42,586 nt of DNA, from NCBI GenBank assembly GCA_947458835.1, contig CANHBC010000005.1:1-42586 (forward strand), written 5' to 3'. Both the position numbers and the translations under genes were made by a program. A model generated the notes under the pieces. It saw only the letters and a list, made by a program, of their open reading frames with translations, did not search any database and was not told where the DNA came from. The stretch's first letter is position 1. Each line of letters begins with the position of its first letter. The DNA comes from Betaproteobacteria bacterium. Its GTDB lineage: Bacteria; Pseudomonadota; Gammaproteobacteria; Burkholderiales; CAIKXV01. Positions 23,764 to 32,185 of this stretch are shown one piece after another.

Positions 23764-24861
23764 TCAGCCCGCAGCGAAGGGATCGCTGCGGCCGTCCGGG
23801 AGCGGCACTGCTGCACCTGCCGCCTCTTCGGCGAGCGCACGGATCACGTCTGCGGTAACCGGGATGCCGGTCACCGCCCGGTGCGCTGCGGTGCGTGCTT
23901 CCGGCTCGCCGGGGATGAGGATCTCGTCGCAGCCCTCCGCCCGCGGCATCGCCTTGGCGCGTTCGAACATCTCGTCCATCCGGTCGCGGAACTGTTGCAT
24001 CGGCATGAACAGGTCGGGCCGGAACGCGATGAACAGGTGTCCGACGTCCTGCGGTCCGGACAGGTCGAAGTACAGGCTCTTCACGCCGCCAGCGAAGGCC
24101 GAGCCGGTGAGCACGCCGGAGAAGACGTCCATCATGAACGCGATCGCCGAGCCCTTGACGCCGCCGAATGGCAGCAGCACGCCCTCGAACGCGGCCTGAG
24201 CATCGGTGGTCGGGCGTCCGTCGCTGTCGAGCGCGAGGCCGAGCGGGATCGGGTCACCCCGGCTGGCTGCGAGCCGGATCTTGCCGCGCGCGATCACGGT
24301 CATCGCGAGGTCGAGTACGTAGTCGCCATGGCGGCCACCGGGCGCGCCGACCGCCAGCGGCGCGGCGCCGTGGAAGTTGGTGCGCCCGCCCCAGGCCGGC
24401 ATCGCCGGCGAGGAATTGGTGAAGGCCATCGACACCATGCCGGCCTCGATCGCCTGCATCACATAGAGCGCGGCCATGCCGTAGTGGGTGCTGCGCCGGA
24501 TGCCGACCATGCCGATGCCGGTGGTGCGGGCGATCGCGACCGCTTCGTCCATCGCCCGGTGCCCGACCACGAAGCCGATGCCGTCGTCGCCGTCGATCGA
24601 TGCCACCGCGGCGGCCGGCCGCTCGATCTTCAGCACCGGCGTCGGGTTGATCGCCTTCGCGCGCAGTCGCTTGCAGTAGATCGGAATGCGCGCCACGCCG
24701 TGCGAGGCAAGGCCGCGCAGGTCGGCGGCGACCAGGTCGCGCGCAACCGTCGCGGCGTCCTCAACGGGCAGGCCATGTGCCGCGAATACTCCGGTGCCGA
24801 ACGTGACCAGTTCGTCCGTGCTGAAGTACCGTGTCCGCTCGCCGCGCTCGCTGGCTGTCAT
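23764..24861 (-). CDS. Ldh-family NAD(P)-dependent hydroxy-acid dehydrogenase
   Basis: This 365-residue protein belongs to the malate/L-lactate dehydrogenase family that is distinct from classic LDH. Seen are GVARIPIYCKRL near residue 60, the conserved histidine in STHYGMAALY, AFTNSSPAMPAWGG and LPFGGVKGSAIAFMMD. The family oxidises 2-hydroxy acids such as malate, lactate, sulfolactate, ureidoglycolate or 2,3-diketogulonate. The ATG at 24861 begins the conserved text. It is the first gene of a minus-strand unit, Ldh, GntR, SMP-30, and is divergent from the alpha/beta hydrolase at 24980. Its substrate is likely a hydroxy acid but cannot be named. Confidence 0.88.
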   Translation of the reverse strand: MTASERGERTRYFSTDELVTFGTGVFAAHGLPVEDAATVARDLVAADLRGLASHGVARIPIYCKRLRAKAINPTPVLKIERPAAAVASIDGDDGIGFVVGHRAMDEAVAIARTTGIGMVGIRRSTHYGMAALYVMQAIEAGMVSMAFTNSSPAMPAWGGRTNFHGAAPLAVGAPGGRHGDYVLDLAMTVIARGKIRLAASRGDPIPLGLALDSDGRPTTDAQAAFEGVLLPFGGVKGSAIAFMMDVFSGVLTGSAFAGGVKSLYFDLSGPQDVGHLFIAFRPDLFMPMQQFRDRMDEMFERAKAMPRAEGCDEILIPGEPEARTAAHRAVTGIPVTADVIRALAEEAAGAAVPLPDGRSDPFAAG

Positions 24862-24923
24862 CGTGGGCCTGCCTTCGGTGGATTGCATTGGCGCGCAGGA
24901 CGCACCGCCCTGCGTGCCTCCGC

Positions 24924-24955
24924 AGTTTGCATTTGCGAGACGGAAAATGCAAACT
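24924..24955. promoter_or_regulatory. Perfect 11-bp inverted repeat, candidate operator
   Basis: AGTTTGCATTT (24924-24934) and AAATGCAAACT (24945-24955) are exact reverse complements, separated by 10 bases. The block is AT-rich in a GC-rich genome and lies in the 118-base divergent gap, ending 24 bases before the hydrolase ATG at 24980 and about 63 bases from the Ldh ATG. Matching half-sites 21 bases apart (centre to centre) face the same side of the helix, as expected of a dimeric regulator. The adjacent GntR protein is the most likely binder. An RNA hairpin in the hydrolase leader is a second possibility. Confidence 0.65.
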
Positions 24956-24979
24956 TGGCGCCGACGAGGAGGAACGAAA

Positions 24980-25864
24980 ATGGCGATGTTCGAAGGTTTC
25001 CGCGAGATGATGGTGCCGACCAGCGATCCGCAGTGCCGGATCAAGCTGCGCGTCGGAGGCAAGGGGCCGGCGATCCTGCTGCTGCACGGCAACCCGCTCA
25101 CGCATGTCACCTGGTACAAGATCGCGCCGCGCCTGGCCGACCGCTACACGGTCGTGTGTGCCGACCTGCGTGGCTACGGCGACAGCGACAAGCCGCGCGG
25201 CCTGCCCGACCATTCGAACTATTCGTTCCGCCGCATGGGCCAGGACATGGTCGATGTCATGAAGGTACTGGGCTTCGACGAGTTCATGGTGGCTGGCCAC
25301 GATCGTGGGGCGCGCACCGCGCACCGGATGGCGCTCGACCATCCCGAGAAGGTGAAGAAGTTCGCCAGCATCGAGATCATTCCGACGCACTGGCAGCTCA
25401 ACAACATGAAGTGGACCTACGCGGCCCACTCCTATCACTGGTTCTTCTTCGCCCAGCCGTACGACTTCCCCGAGAAGCTGCTCGAGGGCAAGGAGGAGTA
25501 CTACATCCGTCGCAAGTTCGCCAAGCAGGGCGAAGGCAAGTTCAGCGACGAGACCATGGCCGAGTACGTGCGCTGCTGCACCCCCGAGCACATCCACGGC
25601 ATGTCCGAGGACTACCGGGCGACGCTGTCGGTCGACTTCCCGCTCGACACCGCCGACTGGGAGGCCGGAAAGCGGGTGACCTGCCCGGTGCTCGTGATGT
25701 GGGCGGAGAAGAGCCACACGCAGCGCGAGTTCAGCGCGGTCGACGCCTGGCCGCACTATGCGACCGACATCCGCGGCTTCCACAAGCTCCAGTGCGCGCA
25801 CTATCCGATGGAGGAAGCTCCGGACGAGACCTACGAGAAGCTGGCAGCCTTCTTCGACGAATAG
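24980..25864 (+). CDS. Fluoroacetate-dehalogenase-like alpha/beta hydrolase
   Basis: This 294-residue protein follows the haloacetate/fluoroacetate dehalogenase plan. The nucleophile is aspartate D108 in GHDRGAR, with R109 and R112 placed as the carboxylate-binding arginines. The halide-pocket His-Trp pair is present in SYHWFFFAQP, and H274 (CAHYPMEEAP) is the likely catalytic histidine. The acid residue, aspartate in known fluoroacetate dehalogenases, is glutamate here (E132 in SIEIIPT). There is a strong ribosome site (GAGGAGG) and no signal. The protein is divergent from the Ldh gene and followed by a Bug receptor, a setting for a small carboxylate substrate. Epoxide hydrolase activity is less likely because of the DRGAR pattern. 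Confidence 0.83.
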   Translation: MAMFEGFREMMVPTSDPQCRIKLRVGGKGPAILLLHGNPLTHVTWYKIAPRLADRYTVVCADLRGYGDSDKPRGLPDHSNYSFRRMGQDMVDVMKVLGFDEFMVAGHDRGARTAHRMALDHPEKVKKFASIEIIPTHWQLNNMKWTYAAHSYHWFFFAQPYDFPEKLLEGKEEYYIRRKFAKQGEGKFSDETMAEYVRCCTPEHIHGMSEDYRATLSVDFPLDTADWEAGKRVTCPVLVMWAEKSHTQREFSAVDAWPHYATDIRGFHKLQCAHYPMEEAPDETYEKLAAFFDE

Positions 25865-25946
25865 GCCCGTGCGCCAGAGGCCTGCCGGCAGCGCCGGCAG
25901 CACGCCCGGCCCTGCGCGCAGGCGAGGGCCGCACAGAAGGATCCAC

Positions 25947-26951
25947 ATGACTTCGACCGTCCCGCGCTCCGACGCTTCCCCGGCTCCGTTCGCCGCAACC
26001 CTGGCGGTGCTCGCACTGACCGCGGCCACGGCCGCACCGACGTGGGCGCAGGCCTGGCCGGCCCGTCCGGTGCGCCTGATCGTGCCTTTCGCTCCGGGCG
26101 CGGCCTCCGACATCACCGGGCGCCTGGTCGCGCAGAAGCTCTCCGAGGGCTTCAACCAGACGTTCGTGGTCGACAACCGACCAGGTGCGGGCGGCAACAT
26201 CGGCCATGACCTCGCGGCCAAGGCCGCCCCCGATGGCTACACGACAGTGCTCGCGAACGAGTCGCTCGCGATCAATGCATCACTCAGCCGCAAGCTGCCG
26301 TTCGACACGCTGCGCGACCTTGCAGCGATCAGCCTGGTGACCATCAACCCTCGCGTGTTTGTCGCTTCGGCCGCGTCGCCGCTGGAGTCGATCCGGGACG
26401 TGATCGCCGCCTCGCGCGCGAAGCCCAACAGCATCCGCTTCGGATCGTCCGGGGTCGGCACCGGGCCGCACCTCGCGGGCGCCATGCTGGCCAGCCTGGC
26501 GAAGATCGAGATGATCCACGTGCCCTACAAGGGCGCAGCGCCGGCGCTGGCCGATGTGCTCGGCGGCCAGATCGAGATGATCGCGACCACCATCCTGTCG
26601 TCGCAGCCGATGATCCAGTCGGGCAAGCTGCGCGCGCTCGCGGTGACGTCTGCGAAACGCTCCGGGACGCTGCCCAACGTGCCGACGGTGGCCGAGGGCG
26701 GGGTGCCGGGCTTCGAAGCGACCTCCTGGCTGATGCTGCTCGGTCCGGCGAAGACGCCCCGCGCAGTGGTGGCTCGACTGCACGAGGAGACCGCCCGTTT
26801 CCTCGAGCAGCCCGACGTGCGCAAGCGCATCGCCGCCGACGGTGGCGAGCCGGTCGGGTCGCCGCCGGACCAGGCCACGGCCTACCTGAAGTCACAGGTC
26901 GAGCGCTGGGCGCAGGTGATCCGCGCGGCGAACATCCAGCCGGAGTCCTGA
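25947..26951 (+). CDS. Bug-family (TctC) periplasmic solute receptor
   Basis: This 334-residue receptor has a long, hydrophilic start and a signal sequence that probably ends near A34 (TWA before QAW). Ligand loops are close to consensus: PFAPGAASDITGRL, VDNRPGAGGNIG, AAPDGYT and VPYKGAAPALADV. Alignment with the other receptors shows SS in place of the usual hydrophobic/aromatic stretch in TTILSSQPMIQSG. It follows the dehalogenase-like gene by 82 bases and may bind the same substrate, but this is only a guess from position. There is a GAAGGA ribosome site. Membrane subunits are absent. Confidence 0.88.
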   Translation: MTSTVPRSDASPAPFAATLAVLALTAATAAPTWAQAWPARPVRLIVPFAPGAASDITGRLVAQKLSEGFNQTFVVDNRPGAGGNIGHDLAAKAAPDGYTTVLANESLAINASLSRKLPFDTLRDLAAISLVTINPRVFVASAASPLESIRDVIAASRAKPNSIRFGSSGVGTGPHLAGAMLASLAKIEMIHVPYKGAAPALADVLGGQIEMIATTILSSQPMIQSGKLRALAVTSAKRSGTLPNVPTVAEGGVPGFEATSWLMLLGPAKTPRAVVARLHEETARFLEQPDVRKRIAADGGEPVGSPPDQATAYLKSQVERWAQVIRAANIQPES

Positions 26952-26980
26952 GCCCGTGGATGCAGGCGGGCCGCGCGCCC

Positions 26981-27068
26981 CGTATCGGCGCGCGCAGGCA
27001 CGTCGAAGCCGCGGCAGCCGCGAGCCTGGCATGTACCCGTCCGGACCATCGCAGCGGGCGCCGATACG
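26981..27068. repeat. Perfect 11-bp inverted repeat with 66-base spacer upstream of otnK
   Basis: CGTATCGGCGC (26981-26991) is the exact reverse complement of GCGCCGATACG (27058-27068). The spacer is 66 bases and contains further GC-rich self-complementary text. The right arm ends 24 bases before the otnK GTG at 27093. It could be a large leader hairpin, a pair of operator half-sites for looping, or chance in GC-rich DNA. Confidence 0.45.
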
Positions 27069-27092
27069 TGGCCAATACCTGAGAGCGCGATC

Positions 27093-28373
27093 GTGACGGC
27101 GCAACGCCTGGCGCGTCCGCTGCTCGGCTGCATCGCGGATGACTTCACCGGTGCGACCGACCTGGCGAGTACGCTGGTCGCGCAAGGCATGCGCACCGTC
27201 GTGCTGCCGGGCGAGCCGAGGCCCGGGCAGTCGGTGCCTGTGGCCGATGCGCTGGTGGTCGCGCTGAAGTCGCGGTCTGTGCCGGCCGGTGAAGCGGTCG
27301 CAGCGTCGCTGGCCGCGCTGCGCTGGCTGCAGGCCGCGGGCTGCGCCCAGTACTTCTTCAAGTACTGTTCGACTTTCGACTCGACCGACCAGGGCAACAT
27401 CGGTCCGGTGGCCGAGGCACTGCTCGATGCGCTCGGTGCGACGTTCACGCTGGCCTGCCCGGCGTTTCCGGCCAACGGCCGCAGCGTCTACCGCGGCTAC
27501 CTGTTCGTCGGCGACCAGCTGTTGTCCGAATCGGGCATGCGCGACCATCCGCTCACGCCGATGACCGATCCGTCGCTGGTGCGGGTGCTGTCGCGGCAGA
27601 TCCGCGGCGACGCTGGTCTGATCGGCTACGAGGCGGTGGATCGGGGTGCCGCCGCGGTGTGCACCGAGATGCAGGCCCTGCAGGCGCGCGGCGTGCGCAT
27701 CGCGATCGCCGACGCGCTCGACGAGCGTCACCTGCGCGTGCTCGGCGAAGCCTGCGCCGACCTTGCACTGGTCACCGGCGGCTCCGGGATGGCGATGGGC
27801 CTGCCCGCGAACTTCCGTGCGCGGGGCTGGATGCCGTCGCCCGACAGCGCACGGCTGCCGCCGGTCGAGGGTTTCCGGGCGGTGGTCGCCGGCAGCTGTT
27901 CGGTGATGACGCGTACGCAGGTCGCGGCGATGTCGCGCTGGGCGCCGTCGTGGTTCGTGGATCCGGCTTCGCTTGACGATCCCGACGACGCGGTGGCGCG
28001 GGCACTCGCCTGGGCGTTGCCGAAACTGTCCGCCGGTCCGGTGCTCCTGCATTCGACGGCGGAGCCGGAGCGGGTCCTTGAGGCGCAGCGCCTGCTCGGC
28101 GTCGATGCCGGGGCGCGCATCGAGCGGGTGCTTGCCGCCATCGCGTGCGGGCTGGTGGAGGCGGGCGTACGCCGCCTGGTCGTCGCCGGGGGTGAGACGT
28201 CCGGCGCGGTGGTCGGTGCCCTGGGCATTGCCGCCCTGCGTATCGGCCCGGTGATCGCGCCTGGCGTACCCTGGACGGCTGGGGAGGGCGACCGGCCGAT
28301 GTGGCTTGCGCTCAAGTCCGGTAACTTCGGTGACGCGGACTTCTTCCGCACCGCGCTGGAGGCTGCCGGCTGA
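27093..28373 (+). CDS. otnK: 3-oxo-tetronate 4-kinase (OtnK, DUF1537 family)
   Basis: This 426-residue protein is a DUF1537-type four-carbon acid sugar kinase. The N-terminal domain starts GCIADDFTGATDLAST (about 12-27), the strongest marker of the family; the second half carries the ATP-binding part with VVAGSCSVMTRTQV, VAGGETSGAVVGALG and LKSGNFGD. It would phosphorylate 3-oxo-tetronate made from threonate or erythronate. The GTG start at 27093 follows GAGAGCG, a moderate ribosome site; no better start is seen. otnC is 54 bases downstream. The family was characterised in this pathway in other Proteobacteria; here the function is inferred from sequence and pairing. Confidence 0.9.
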   Translation: MTAQRLARPLLGCIADDFTGATDLASTLVAQGMRTVVLPGEPRPGQSVPVADALVVALKSRSVPAGEAVAASLAALRWLQAAGCAQYFFKYCSTFDSTDQGNIGPVAEALLDALGATFTLACPAFPANGRSVYRGYLFVGDQLLSESGMRDHPLTPMTDPSLVRVLSRQIRGDAGLIGYEAVDRGAAAVCTEMQALQARGVRIAIADALDERHLRVLGEACADLALVTGGSGMAMGLPANFRARGWMPSPDSARLPPVEGFRAVVAGSCSVMTRTQVAAMSRWAPSWFVDPASLDDPDDAVARALAWALPKLSAGPVLLHSTAEPERVLEAQRLLGVDAGARIERVLAAIACGLVEAGVRRLVVAGGETSGAVVGALGIAALRIGPVIAPGVPWTAGEGDRPMWLALKSGNFGDADFFRTALEAAG

Positions 28374-28427
28374 CCCGGGCCCCGCGCCTGCCACGCCATG
28401 CCGCCACGAGGGAAGGAGCGAACGTCG

Positions 28428-29063
28428 ATGTCGAACGAAGACCGCCTGCGCGAGGAACTGGTGCTGCTCGGCCGTTCGCTGTACGAGCGCGGCCTGGCGC
28501 ACGGGTCCGCCGGCAACCTGAGCGTGAAGCTGCCCGATGGGTGGCTGATGTCGCCGACCCGGTCCTGCCTGGGCCGTCTCGACCCCGCCCGGCTGTCCCG
28601 GCTCGATGCGCAGGGGCGCCTGGTCGACGGCGATGCCCCCTCGAAGGAGACCTTCCTGCACCTCGCGATGTACGGCGAGCGCGCCGATTGCGGGGCCGTG
28701 GTCCACCTGCATTCGGTGCACGCGGTCGCGGTGTCCTGCCTCGCCGGGCTGGACGCGTCCGACGTGTTCCCGCCGATCACTGCCTATGCCGTGATGCAGG
28801 TCGGGCGCCTCGCCCTGGTGCCTTACTTCCCGCCCGGCGACCTCGCGCTGGCCGATGCAGTGCGCAAGGTCGCGTCGCGCCACAAGGCAGTGCTGCTTGC
28901 CAACCACGGGCCGGTGGTCTCCGGCAGTTCCCTCTCGGCGGCCGTCGACGCGGTGGAGGAACTCGAGCAGACCGCACGGCTGATGCTCCTGCTGGAGGGC
29001 CGGCGCACGTCGCTGCTTGACCCGGGACAGGTCGCGGAACTCGAGCGGCGCTTCCCCGCCTGA
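28428..29063 (+). CDS. otnC: 3-oxo-tetronate 4-phosphate decarboxylase (OtnC, class II aldolase fold)
   Basis: This 211-residue class II aldolase-family protein has the zinc site H93-x-H95 (VVHLHSVHA) with H160 (LANHGP) and the catalytic glutamate E74 in SKETFLH. Pairing with otnK in the same direction points to OtnC, which decarboxylates the phosphorylated oxo-acid to dihydroxyacetone phosphate. The start ATG at 28428 is preceded by AAGGAG. Other members of the family use fuculose or ribulose phosphate, so the call rests on the neighbour. The isomerase OtnI, if needed, is not in the window. Confidence 0.87.
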   Translation: MSNEDRLREELVLLGRSLYERGLAHGSAGNLSVKLPDGWLMSPTRSCLGRLDPARLSRLDAQGRLVDGDAPSKETFLHLAMYGERADCGAVVHLHSVHAVAVSCLAGLDASDVFPPITAYAVMQVGRLALVPYFPPGDLALADAVRKVASRHKAVLLANHGPVVSGSSLSAAVDAVEELEQTARLMLLLEGRRTSLLDPGQVAELERRFPA

Positions 29064-29155
29064 GGCCTTGCTGCGGCACAATACCGCCACAACAAGCACG
29101 GCATGAGGCTGGTCGGACAGCCGGCGCCGTCATGGACTGGACGGAGGAGAAGCAC

Positions 29156-30154
29156 GTGAGACATCCGAAGCACGTGAACGGAGTGCCGGGTTGCGCCGTG
29201 GCACTGTGTGCCGCCGCGACCCTGCTGGCCTCGCCCGCGGGAGTCCTCGCACAGCCGGCGTGGCCGGCCAAGCCGGTGAGGCTGGTGCTGCCGTTTCCGC
29301 CCGGAGGCGGCACTGACATCCTCGGCCGCACGATCGCCCTGCGGCTCGGGGAGGCCATCGGCCAGCCGGTGCTCACCGACAACCGGCCCGGCGCCGGCGG
29401 CAACCTGGGCACGGAGATCGTGGCCCGCGCTGCACCCGACGGCTACACCGCGGTGCTGGTGGCACCGGGCTTCGTGATCAGTCCCAGCATGTACCGCAAG
29501 CTCGGCTACGATCCGTTCAAGGACTTCGAGCCGGTCTCGCTGGTGGCCTGGATACCGAACCTGCTGGCGGTGCATCCGTCGCTGCCGGTGCAGAACGTGA
29601 AGGACCTGGTCGCCTATGCGCGCGCCAACCCGGGCAAGATCAGCTTCGGGTCCGGCGGCGTCGGCACCTCCAACCACCTGGGCACCGAACTGCTCGCGGT
29701 GCGTACCGGCACGCAGATGGTCCACGTGCCTTACAAGGGCGCGGCCACCGCGATGATGGACACTGTCGCCGGCAACGTGCAGGTGATCACCATCGGCACC
29801 GGTGCGGCGCTCGCCCAGATACGTGCCGGCAAGCTGCGTGCGCTGGCGACGCTGACGCCGGCCCGGGTGCCCAACGCGCCCGAAGTGCCCACCATCGCCG
29901 AGGCCGGATTTCCCGGCCTGGAGGTGCTGACCTGGTACGGCGTGTTCGTGCCGGCTCGGACGCCACGCCCGATCGTCGATCGCCTCAACGGTGAACTGTC
30001 CCGGCTGATGTTCGAGCCCGATGTCCGCGAACGCCTGTCGAGCATCGGCGCCGAGCCGATGAAGAGCACCACGACCGAGACCGCGCGCTTCATCCGCGAG
30101 GAGTTCAAGCGCTGGGCCGAGGTGATCAAGGCCGCCAGACTGCAGGTTGACTGA
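29156..30154 (+). CDS. Bug-family (TctC) periplasmic solute receptor
   Basis: This receptor is 332 residues from the GTG at 29156. That start is chosen because GGAGGAGA lies about 5 bases before it; an ATG at 29132 in the same frame would add 8 residues. The signal probably ends VLA before QPAW. Loops PFPPGGGTDILGR, DNRPGAGGNLG, AAPDGYT and VPYKGAATAMM are close to consensus. It follows otnC by 93 bases and heads the run of three receptors, an oxidoreductase and a fourth receptor, so it may serve the four-carbon sugar-acid pathway. No cysteines stand at the positions found in the next two receptors. Confidence 0.88.
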   Translation: MRHPKHVNGVPGCAVALCAAATLLASPAGVLAQPAWPAKPVRLVLPFPPGGGTDILGRTIALRLGEAIGQPVLTDNRPGAGGNLGTEIVARAAPDGYTAVLVAPGFVISPSMYRKLGYDPFKDFEPVSLVAWIPNLLAVHPSLPVQNVKDLVAYARANPGKISFGSGGVGTSNHLGTELLAVRTGTQMVHVPYKGAATAMMDTVAGNVQVITIGTGAALAQIRAGKLRALATLTPARVPNAPEVPTIAEAGFPGLEVLTWYGVFVPARTPRPIVDRLNGELSRLMFEPDVRERLSSIGAEPMKSTTTETARFIREEFKRWAEVIKAARLQVD

Positions 30155-30157
30155 ACC

Positions 30158-31135
30158 ATGAGCTCATGCACACTTCCCGGCCTTACGCTGGCCGCAGCCC
30201 TCGCCGCATCGATGCTGGCCCCGCTGGCGGTGGCACAGGAGTACCCGTCGCGCCCCATCCGGATCATCGTGCCGTTCGCCCCCGGCGGGCCGACCGACGT
30301 GGCCGCACGCGTGATCGGCCCGAGGATGGCAGAGGCGTGGGGCCAGCCGGTGGTCGTCGACAACCGCGCCGGAGCTGGCGGCAACATCGGCATGGCGCTC
30401 GCGGCCAAGGCGCCGCCCGACGGTCACACGGTGCTGTTCACCAGCAGTTCGGTGGTGGTGAACCCGACGTTGTATGCGAAGGCCGGCTATGACGTGTTCA
30501 GGGACCTCGTCCCGGTCACCCGCGCGAACACCACGCCCAACATCCTGGTCGTGCACCCGTCGGTTCCGGCAAGGACGGTCGCGGAACTGGTCGCGCTGGT
30601 GCGCGCCAATCCCGGCAAGTTCAGTTATGCCACTCCGGGCACTGGTACCACCGGGCACCTGAGCTGCGAGATGCTGCGCGTGGCCGCGCGCATCGACATG
30701 CAGCACGTGCCGTTCAATGGCGCGGCACCGGCGGTCACGTCGCTGGTCGGCAACCAGACTCCGATCGGATGCCTCGGTCTGCCGCCCGCCCAGCCGCAGC
30801 TCAAGTCGGGCGCACTGCGCGCGATCGCGGTCACCAGTGCCCAGCGCTGGAAGCAGAACCCCGATGTGCCGACCATGGTGGAGAGCGGCTTCCCCGGGTT
30901 CGTGAACGACCTGATGACCGGCGTCTTCGTGCCGGCCGGCACGCCGGCGGCCATCGTCAAGCGACTGCATGCGGAGATCGCGCGCATCGTGATGCTGCCC
31001 GACGTGCAGGACCGCCTGGGTCCGCTTGGCTTCGAACCCGTGGCCAATTCGCCGGCCCAGTTCGCCCGGCAGGTCCGGGAAGAAGTCGAGATGTACGGTA
31101 AGGTCATCCGTGAGGCGAAGATCCAGGCAGACTGA
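30158..31135 (+). CDS. Bug-family (TctC) periplasmic solute receptor, tandem pair member 1
   Basis: This 325-residue receptor starts only 3 bases after the previous stop. The signal probably ends at A26 (AVA before QEYP). Loops PFAPGGPTDVAAR, DNRAGAGGNIG and PPDGHT are recognisable; PPDGHT replaces the usual AAPDGYT. It is markedly similar to the next receptor: both share SSSxVVNP, PGKFSYA, LSCEML and NQxPxGC. Two cysteines, C170 (LSCEM) and C205 (IGCLG), align with those of the neighbour and are missing in the other four receptors, which suggests a shared disulfide or a recent duplication. Confidence 0.88.
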   Translation: MSSCTLPGLTLAAALAASMLAPLAVAQEYPSRPIRIIVPFAPGGPTDVAARVIGPRMAEAWGQPVVVDNRAGAGGNIGMALAAKAPPDGHTVLFTSSSVVVNPTLYAKAGYDVFRDLVPVTRANTTPNILVVHPSVPARTVAELVALVRANPGKFSYATPGTGTTGHLSCEMLRVAARIDMQHVPFNGAAPAVTSLVGNQTPIGCLGLPPAQPQLKSGALRAIAVTSAQRWKQNPDVPTMVESGFPGFVNDLMTGVFVPAGTPAAIVKRLHAEIARIVMLPDVQDRLGPLGFEPVANSPAQFARQVREEVEMYGKVIREAKIQAD

Positions 31136-31177
31136 ATCGGGGCGCCCCGTCCCGCTGCATCCAACGAGGAGATCGAA

Positions 31178-32185
31178 GTGGACATCATCCGACCCGCCCG
31201 CCGGGCGACCCTGGCGACGGCTGCCCTGCTGGGTGCCACCTGCCTGCTCGGAGCCGGCGCGGCTTTCGCCCAGGCGAAGGGCGCGGATTCCTTCCCGACG
31301 CGGTCGGTACGCATGATCGTACCGTTCGCACCGGGTGGTCCGACCGACATCGTCGCCCGCCTGCTGGCCCAGCGCCTGGGCGAGCTCTGGGGCCAGACGG
31401 TGCTGATCGACAACCGGCCGGGTGCCGGCGGTAACCTCGGCGTCGAGATCGCCGCGCGCGCCGCACCCGATGGCTACACGGTGCTGGTCACCAGTTCGAG
31501 CTACGTGGTGAACCCGGCTCTCTACGAGAAGCTGCGCTGGGATCCGGTGAAGAGCTTCGTGCCGGTCACCAATGCCGCGACTTCGCCGAACCTGATCGTC
31601 GTGCATCCGTCGGTACCTGCGAAGTCGATGAAGGAACTGGTCGCGCTGGTGAAGTCGCAGCCGGGCAAGTTCAGCTATGCGTCGCCCGGCCTGGGCACCA
31701 CCCCCCAGCTGTCGTGCGAGATGCTCAAGGGTCTGTCCGGCATCGACCTGCAGCACGTGCCCTATGGTGGCGCCGGCCCGGCCACCACTTCGGTGGTGGG
31801 CAACCAGAACCCGGTCGGATGCATGGCCCAGCCGCCGGCCGTGCCGCATGTCCAGGCTGGCAAGTTGCGCGCACTGGCGATCACCAGCGCGAAGCGCTCG
31901 CCCAGCCTTCCCGACGTGCCGACCATGGTCGAGCAGGGCTTCGCCGGCTTCGTCACCGACAACATGAACGGCGTGTTCCTGCCCGCCGGTGCCGCGCCCG
32001 CGCTGGTCACCCGGCTGCATGCCGACATCGTCAAGGCTCTGGCCACGCCCGAACTGCGCGACCGGCTGCAGGCGCAGGGCCTCGAGCCGGTGGGCGATTC
32101 GCCGCAGGCCTTCGCCGCTTACGTGAAGCAGCAGATCGCGCAGTGGACCAAGGTGATCCGCGACGCCGGCATCAAGGTGGAGTGA
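31178..32185 (+). CDS. Bug-family (TctC) periplasmic solute receptor, tandem pair member 2
   Basis: This 335-residue receptor begins at a GTG (31178) after GAGGAGAT. The signal probably ends AFA before QAKG (residue 31). Loops PFAPGGPTDIVAR, DNRPGAGGNLG and AAPDGYT are standard. C180 (LSCEML) and C215 (VGCMA), 35 residues apart, correspond to C170 and C205 of the previous receptor. The stop overlaps the next ATG (TGATG), tying it to the Gfo/Idh/MocA gene. The ligand is unknown, but close relation to the previous receptor suggests related carboxylates. Confidence 0.88.
   Translation: MDIIRPARRATLATAALLGATCLLGAGAAFAQAKGADSFPTRSVRMIVPFAPGGPTDIVARLLAQRLGELWGQTVLIDNRPGAGGNLGVEIAARAAPDGYTVLVTSSSYVVNPALYEKLRWDPVKSFVPVTNAATSPNLIVVHPSVPAKSMKELVALVKSQPGKFSYASPGLGTTPQLSCEMLKGLSGIDLQHVPYGGAGPATTSVVGNQNPVGCMAQPPAVPHVQAGKLRALAITSAKRSPSLPDVPTMVEQGFAGFVTDNMNGVFLPAGAAPALVTRLHADIVKALATPELRDRLQAQGLEPVGDSPQAFAAYVKQQIAQWTKVIRDAGIKVE

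Noticed and set aside
24980-25864. Haloalkane dehalogenase or epoxide hydrolase
   Set aside because: The DRGAR segment with two arginines and the YHWFF segment fit carboxylate-binding haloacetate dehalogenases better.
23614-25950. 778-codon open frame on the plus strand opposite the Ldh and GntR genes
   Set aside because: It runs through three genes with clear motifs in other frames; its amino acid make-up is that of a shadow.
26892-29099. 735-codon minus-strand frame opposite otnK and otnC
   Set aside because: Both plus-strand genes show family motifs and ribosome sites; the antisense frame has neither.
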